From: Lachnospiraceae bacterium
GTDB lineage: Bacteria > Bacillota > Clostridia > Lachnospirales > Lachnospiraceae
NCBI GenBank assembly: GCA_900759225.1
Contig: CAAEUM010000193.1
Location: forward strand, 1 to 14,325
Length of the DNA: 14,325 nt
Reading direction: 5' to 3'
Position numbers and translations under genes: made by a program. Under the pieces are notes generated by a model that was given only the letters and a program-made list of their open reading frames with translations, searched no databases and had not been told where the DNA came from. Shown in pieces: positions 14,140-14,325 of this stretch (its first letter is position 1; every line of letters begins with the position of its first letter).

Positions 14140-14325
14140 TTATGCTCTACCGGCCGCCTTACGATGAAAAGTGACTGTTACCATTTTTAATTGAATAGAT
14201 GTCTCTGTAGCTCAGCAGGATAGAGCGTTCGCCTCCTAAGGAGGAACCAAGGTTATCACTTCCTGAAAAAACTTTTGGGTTCAAATCTAGTTAAGAAGAG
14301 TAAAAATTGACACGAAGGTATTACC
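14140..14325. other. Junction sequence around and beyond the tRNA halves
   Basis: No gene is visible here. The spacer between the tRNA halves (14140-14200) moves from GC-rich (CTACCGGCCGCC) to AT-rich sequence. The segment after copy 2 is AT-rich and ends with a perfect TTGACA (14307-14312), whose -10 box would lie outside the window. No integrase gene lies in the window. Confidence 0.5.
14201..14241 (+). pseudogene. 5' half of tRNA-Arg(CCU), copy 2, truncated after the anticodon loop
   Basis: This copy has the acceptor strand GTCTCTG, the same D-arm, stem TTCGC and loop CTCCTAA, with anticodon CCT at 14235-14237. In place of the expected GCGAA 3' stem, the sequence continues as GGAGGAACC, so CCTCC-TAA-GGAGG (14232-14244) becomes a perfect palindrome, directly followed by AACCAAGGTT (14245-14254). 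About 36 nt further on, GGGTTCAAATC (14278-14288) looks like a T-arm, but its flanks do not pair well and no acceptor complement (CAGAGAC) is seen before the window ends. It may be a decayed or interrupted tRNA, or an attachment-site junction. Confidence 0.7.

Noticed and set aside
14201..14290. Group I intron in the anticodon loop of tRNA-Arg(CCU)
   Set aside because: Group I introns are known at this position in other bacteria, but I see no P1 pairing with a U-G splice pair, no conserved core and no 3' exon before the window ends. The duplication of the 5' half also favours recombination.
14201..14325. Functional tRNA-Arg with a long variable region
   Set aside because: The 3' anticodon stem and the acceptor complement are missing, and the T-arm-like GGGTTCAAATC has poorly pairing flanks.
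1..14325. CRISPR array, insertion sequence, toxin-antitoxin or defence genes
   Set aside because: No regularly spaced repeats, transposase or integrase motifs, or short paired operons of that type were found.

Overview
The window looks like chromosomal DNA from an anaerobic Gram-positive Firmicute, most likely a Lachnospiraceae/Clostridium cluster XIVa gut bacterium. The evidence is strong AGGAGG-type ribosome binding sites, consensus sigma-A promoters, a lipoprotein PstS, a PhoP-type box with 11-bp periodicity, a DUF3881-like gene and clostridial-style transporters. This placement is inferred from gene content and style, not from a search. Coding is dense, and every protein gene appears intact.

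Layout. 1-351 is an AT-rich intergenic region ending in a cre/LacI-type operator. 352-1509 (+) is a GH105-type unsaturated rhamnogalacturonyl hydrolase. Its stop codon lies inside the -10 box of a near-consensus promoter that drives a small transaldolase (1616-2269, +). A strong hairpin at 2276-2299 separates this pair from the convergent phosphate operon on the minus strand: pstS (6603-5647), pstC, pstA, pstB and phoU (ending at 2318). This operon is preceded by direct TTTACA repeats, a clear Pho box. No phoP/phoR pair lies in the window. A membrane-anchored zinc-ribbon protein (7205-6789, minus), closed by a classic terminator, diverges from a 976-residue cytoplasmic M16C (PreP-like) metallopeptidase (7397-10327, +). 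A bidirectional terminator at 10334-10374 separates the peptidase from a convergent two-gene transporter operon, AEC permease then NSS symporter (12692-10385, minus). A 380-bp intergenic region with divergent promoters leads to a DUF3881-like gene (13072-13959, +).

The right end (14099-14325) is the oddest part. Two near-identical copies of only the 5' half of a tRNA-Arg(CCU) gene lie 102 bp apart. Both stop matching a tRNA just after the anticodon loop, and the sequence that follows differs between them and becomes AT-rich. This looks like the scar or edge of one or more integrative elements that use the anticodon loop as attachment site, or like an assembly break at such a site.

Functionally the window is mostly housekeeping: phosphate scavenging under Pho control, pectin-derived sugar use next to a non-oxidative pentose phosphate enzyme, peptide turnover, and amino/organic acid transport. 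I found no clear multi-gene novel system. The most unusual signals are the duplicated tRNA halves, the promoter overlapping a stop codon together with a structured leader, and a G-U-rich hairpin upstream of the AEC gene.
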